Assembly (NCBI GenBank): GCA_944384865.1
Contig: CALWVC010000071.1
Coordinates: 1-7,365, forward strand
Direction of reading: 5' to 3'
Length of the DNA: 7,365 bases
Source: an uncultured Clostridia bacterium
GTDB taxonomy: Bacteria; Bacillota; Clostridia; Oscillospirales; Acutalibacteraceae
Below, piece by piece: positions 5,229-7,365 of this stretch. The position numbers and the translations under genes are program-made. Under the pieces are notes generated by a model. The model was not told where the DNA came from. It saw only the letters and a list, made by a program, of their open reading frames with translations, and made no database searches. Position 1 is the first letter of the stretch; each line of letters begins with the position of its first letter.

Positions 5229-5744
5229 TCAGATGATCTCTGCGTGCAGATGTTCCATCAGCTCCAGCGCCATTTGCTGCATCTTCTGGTCGGGCGATCC
5301 GACACAGCGGCGATCTATTATAATCCGGGCGTCCGGCAGCGCCGTTGCTGCGATGACCATGTTGGACAATACACAGATATCGGTCACGATCCCGCAAAGA
5401 TGCACTTCGTCGTAATTGCCGTCTTGCAGCACGTGCAGCAGCCGGTCTGAACCAAAGGTGTTTTTTTCAATGCAGCGGTCCGGCGCGGCAAAGGGCTGCA
5501 ACCGGGGATCCAGCGCATGCCCGGGTGTGCCTTTGACGCAGTGTGCGATTGGCAGATGCCGGCCCTCTCTGGAGGAAGGATAGAAGGCGGCGCCATGGGT
5601 ATCCAGCGTCAGCCAGATATCCGCCCAATCGCCCTGGGCGGCTTTGTCTGCGATGTGCGCCACGATCTGTCCGGCTTCGGGAAAGCCCAGCGCGCCGCTG
5701 ATGAAATCCTGTTGGCAGTCGATAATGATCAACGCTTTTTTCAT
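5229..5744 (-). CDS. Isochorismatase-family cysteine hydrolase (nicotinamidase-like)
   Basis: A 171-residue cytoplasmic hydrolase with the family triad: D9 in IIDCQQDF (7-14), K94 in EKNTFGS (93-99) and nucleophile C124 in GIVTDICVLSN (118-128). D48 and H50 (TLDTH), with H68 in HCVKGTPG (68-75), match the metal-site positions of nicotinamidases, so hydrolysis of nicotinamide to nicotinate is plausible. The usual RDWH form of that motif is absent, however, and related cysteine hydrolases act on other amides, so no gene symbol is given. The length is a little short of typical PncA. The ATG at 5744 is preceded by AGAGG (5758-5754) nine bases upstream. It is divergent from spoIIP across 59 bases and upstream of nnrD, another nicotinamide-cofactor gene, in the same direction. 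Confidence 0.88.
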   Translation of the reverse strand: MKKALIIIDCQQDFISGALGFPEAGQIVAHIADKAAQGDWADIWLTLDTHGAAFYPSSREGRHLPIAHCVKGTPGHALDPRLQPFAAPDRCIEKNTFGSDRLLHVLQDGNYDEVHLCGIVTDICVLSNMVIAATALPDARIIIDRRCVGSPDQKMQQMALELMEHLHAEII

Positions 5745-5803
5745 GGTCTAACACCTCTTTACAGATCATAAGTATAAAACAGAACGATCAAAGGAGCAGG
5801 GCG

Positions 5804-6907
5804 ATGAACAGGCAAAGCGGCAAATTGAAAAAAATAGTCTGTGCTCTGCTGTTTCTGTTGTTGTTCAGCCAGGTGGTCTTACATCATAGCGTTTTTGAAC
5901 CGGCTTTACAGAGCTTGATGGACAAAGGCGGCCGGCTTGCCGGCTTTTTTGCATTGCCGTCTTTTGGCTTTAAACAAACAGCGGCAGCGCCGGTTGAAAC
6001 TGAAGTGGATATACAGCCGCAAACACAGGCGGAGCAACCAAATACAACCGTGGCAGCAACCGATACGACACAGCCGGCGGCGGACGGTGATACCGCAGTG
6101 GCCGCGGCGTCTGACGCTGCAGGTAAAATTTTGACACAACAGGTCGGCCTGACCGGCGCCACCAACGCGCCCAATCTGCATATCAACAACAAAACCGGCG
6201 TTTCGGTAGACGCCGCCAAGCAGCTGGCGATTCGCCCGGATATCAAGATTATCAAAAACAAGCAGCCGCAGGTTTTGATTATGCATACCCATGCTACGGA
6301 ATGCTATTTTCCCCAAGTCAGCGAAACCTATTCTGCAAGCTGGGAAACCCGCAGCACTGATAACAGCAAAAACGTGGTGCGGGTGGGAGATGAAATTGCA
6401 AAGCAGCTGAACGCCGCCGGCATTGTAACAGTGCATGATACCACGCAGCATGACCGGGAGGCTTACAACGGCTCCTATGCCCGGGCGCGCACCACGATTC
6501 AAAATTATCTCACAAAATATCCGTCTATCGACGTGGTATTGGACATTCATCGGGATGCCGTAACCTATGATGACGGTACCAAGCTCAAGCCCACGGTTTC
6601 CATCGACGGCAAAAATGCGGCGCAAATCATGATCGCGACCGGCTGTAATTCCGGCAGCGTCACCGAATATCCGGATTGGGAACAGAATTTTCGCTTTGCC
6701 ATCCGGGTACAGCAGGCTTGCGAAACCATGTATCCGGGGTTGGCCAGATCCATGTATTTCGTATCCAAAAAATATAACCACGATTTAAATCACGGCTCTA
6801 TTTTAGTAGAAATGGGCAGTGAAGCGAACACGCTGGAAGAAGCGATTTATGCAGGCGAACTGCTGGGCAAAGCATTGGTGCGGGTGTTGGACGGCCTGCA
6901 GGATTAA
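5804..6907 (+). CDS. spoIIP: Stage II sporulation protein P (engulfment peptidoglycan hydrolase)
   Basis: A 367-residue membrane-anchored cell-wall hydrolase. In the family, SpoIIP works with SpoIID and SpoIIM at the sporulation septum, cutting peptide cross-links and stem peptides so the mother cell can engulf the forespore. The N-terminus is basic (KLKK, 7-10) with one membrane helix at about 11-26. A Gln/Thr/Ala-rich linker follows (about 62-108), then the catalytic domain (about 115-367). Conserved features are IMHTHATE (159-166), LDIHRDA (246-252) and NHGSILVEMGSEANT (329-343). H161, E166, H249 and E336 are the likely metal or catalytic residues, judged from motif conservation. AAAGGAG (5790-5796) lies seven bases before the ATG. 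I found no clear sigma-E promoter in the 59-base gap to the divergent hydrolase, and the frequent partner gpr is not in view. Its stop overlaps the LexA-like gene stop in TTAA. Confidence 0.95.
   Translation: MNRQSGKLKKIVCALLFLLLFSQVVLHHSVFEPALQSLMDKGGRLAGFFALPSFGFKQTAAAPVETEVDIQPQTQAEQPNTTVAATDTTQPAADGDTAVAAASDAAGKILTQQVGLTGATNAPNLHINNKTGVSVDAAKQLAIRPDIKIIKNKQPQVLIMHTHATECYFPQVSETYSASWETRSTDNSKNVVRVGDEIAKQLNAAGIVTVHDTTQHDREAYNGSYARARTTIQNYLTKYPSIDVVLDIHRDAVTYDDGTKLKPTVSIDGKNAAQIMIATGCNSGSVTEYPDWEQNFRFAIRVQQACETMYPGLARSMYFVSKKYNHDLNHGSILVEMGSEANTLEEAIYAGELLGKALVRVLDGLQD
5931..5950 (+). terminator. Terminator-like hairpin inside the start of spoIIP
   Basis: GCCGG (5931-5935), loop CTTG, CCGGC (5940-5944) and then six T residues (5945-5950) look like a short intrinsic terminator about 130 bases into the gene, covering codons 43-49. 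The stem is only 5 bp but fully GC. It may terminate untranslated transcripts early, or it may be a chance product of the codons for Gly-Arg-Leu-Ala-Gly-Phe-Phe. Confidence 0.35.
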
Positions 6908-7365
6908 AGGGTTCGGAAGATTGCCGTAGCGCGGCCCAGAACGGTGGCCTGCGCCGTATAAATCGGCAATACAAATTCATCGTCAGATTGCAGCCGCACG
7001 CCGAAAGGCTCCTGATAATACCGGCGGAATACCACCTGGGTTTCACAGCGAGCCAAAACCGGCTCGCCGTCGGCCGGCGGGCCGTCAGCTGTAAAAAAGA
7101 CGGTATCGCCGGGCAGTATGGCCGCGTTTTTGAGTCCATTGGGGACGATGACGGCAAACTGCCCGCCGCTTTTGGATATCGGCAGATAGCGCTGCACCGT
7201 CTGGCTGCAAAACGCGTCGATACCGGCATACAGCGGAATCAACACCGGGTTTTCTGCGCCGGAGACCCGCAGCGCCCGGGCGTTTTGTCCGGTTTTATCG
7301 ATCAGACCGGCGTTTTGCAGCCGGCGTAAAACACTGTGTACTGTCGAGGTAGAGCGAATCCCGGT
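6904..7365 (-). CDS. LexA-like repressor, partial, predicted non-self-cleaving
   Basis: The frame is open to the window edge, so the N-terminus is missing and 153 residues are visible. Residues 1-22 (RSTSTVHSVLRRL at 4-16, then NAGLI) match the end of the LexA winged-helix domain with its recognition helix. Residues 44-153 form an S24/LexA-type C-terminal domain: the Ala-Gly cleavage dipeptide is kept (A47-G48 in PLYAGID), ILPGD at 83-87 and RLQSDDEFVLPIY at 124-136. The catalytic dyad appears lost. At the Ser of the usual GDSM motif there is G77 (PNGLKN), and at the Lys of VKRF there is R114 (VFRRYY). The gapless alignment around ILPGD makes this reading fairly firm. A GTG at 7245 lies mid-protein and is not the real start. 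The canonical LexA role is SOS repression. This one may be a paralogue with another target or inducer. Its stop overlaps the spoIIP stop. Confidence 0.82.
   Translation of the reverse strand, partial: TGIRSTSTVHSVLRRLQNAGLIDKTGQNARALRVSGAENPVLIPLYAGIDAFCSQTVQRYLPISKSGGQFAVIVPNGLKNAAILPGDTVFFTADGPPADGEPVLARCETQVVFRRYYQEPFGVRLQSDDEFVLPIYTAQATVLGRATAIFRTL

Noticed and set aside
5745..5803. Possible sigma-E or sigma-A promoter for spoIIP (TTTACA at 5758, TATAAA at 5773)
   Set aside because: The spacer is only nine bases, and no match to the sigma-E -35/-10 pair at correct spacing was found. Not listed as a feature.
5906..6781. A 291-residue minus-strand frame opposite spoIIP
   Set aside because: Long, but antisense to a clearly conserved gene. 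Its Cys/Gly/Arg-rich composition and lack of a ribosome binding site mark it as a shadow.
1..7365. CRISPR arrays, insertion sequences, prophage or integron signs
   Set aside because: No spaced direct repeats, transposase, integrase or attachment-site duplication at the tRNA gene was seen. The tRNA 3' end is not repeated elsewhere in the window.

Overview
The window looks like chromosome from a spore-forming member of the Clostridia (Firmicutes), possibly an Oscillospiraceae-type lineage. The reasons are a clear SpoIIP engulfment protein, strong AGGAGG-type ribosome binding sites, sigma-A-type TTGACA/TATAAT promoters and a LexA-type regulator. Coding sequence has moderate to high GC, while the non-coding stretches at 1-240 and 1049-1560 are strikingly AT-rich. 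The lineage is inferred from these traits and was not tested by any search. No transposase, integrase, phage gene or CRISPR array is visible.

Layout from left to right: (1) an AT-rich leader and a ZIP/GufA-family metal transporter (257-1048, +). (2) About 0.85 kb without a convincing protein gene. It holds a near-consensus promoter (1470-1498, +), a stem-loop at 1515-1538, and a dense set of stems from 1582 to 1776 that may be an undescribed structured RNA. (3) A tRNA-Leu(UAA) on the minus strand with encoded CCA, a perfect-consensus promoter and an intrinsic terminator. (4) A rhamnulokinase (2232-3728, +) read divergently from the tRNA from its own near-consensus extended -10 promoter. (5) A three-gene minus-strand block, in transcription order a nicotinamidase-like cysteine hydrolase (5744-5229), an ADP-dependent NAD(P)H-hydrate dehydratase NnrD (5055-4186) and an unidentified small lipoprotein (4170-3688). 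The last two are tightly coupled. (6) spoIIP (5804-6907, +), divergent from the hydrolase. (7) The C-terminal 153 residues of a LexA-like repressor (7365-6904, -), convergent with spoIIP and cut by the window edge.

These are mostly housekeeping or accessory metabolic genes placed side by side, not one pathway. The one functional theme is nicotinamide-cofactor upkeep: the hydrolase (possible nicotinamide salvage) and NnrD (repair of hydrated NAD(P)H) face the same way, although 173 bases separate them. The rhamnulokinase has no rhaA or rhaD partner in view.

The points most worth a second look are the LexA-like protein, which keeps the Ala-Gly cleavage dipeptide but appears to have lost both the catalytic Ser (now Gly) and Lys (now Arg); the candidate structured RNA between the ZIP gene and tRNA-Leu; a terminator-like GC hairpin plus T6 inside the start of spoIIP; and two convergent gene pairs whose 3' ends overlap through palindromes.
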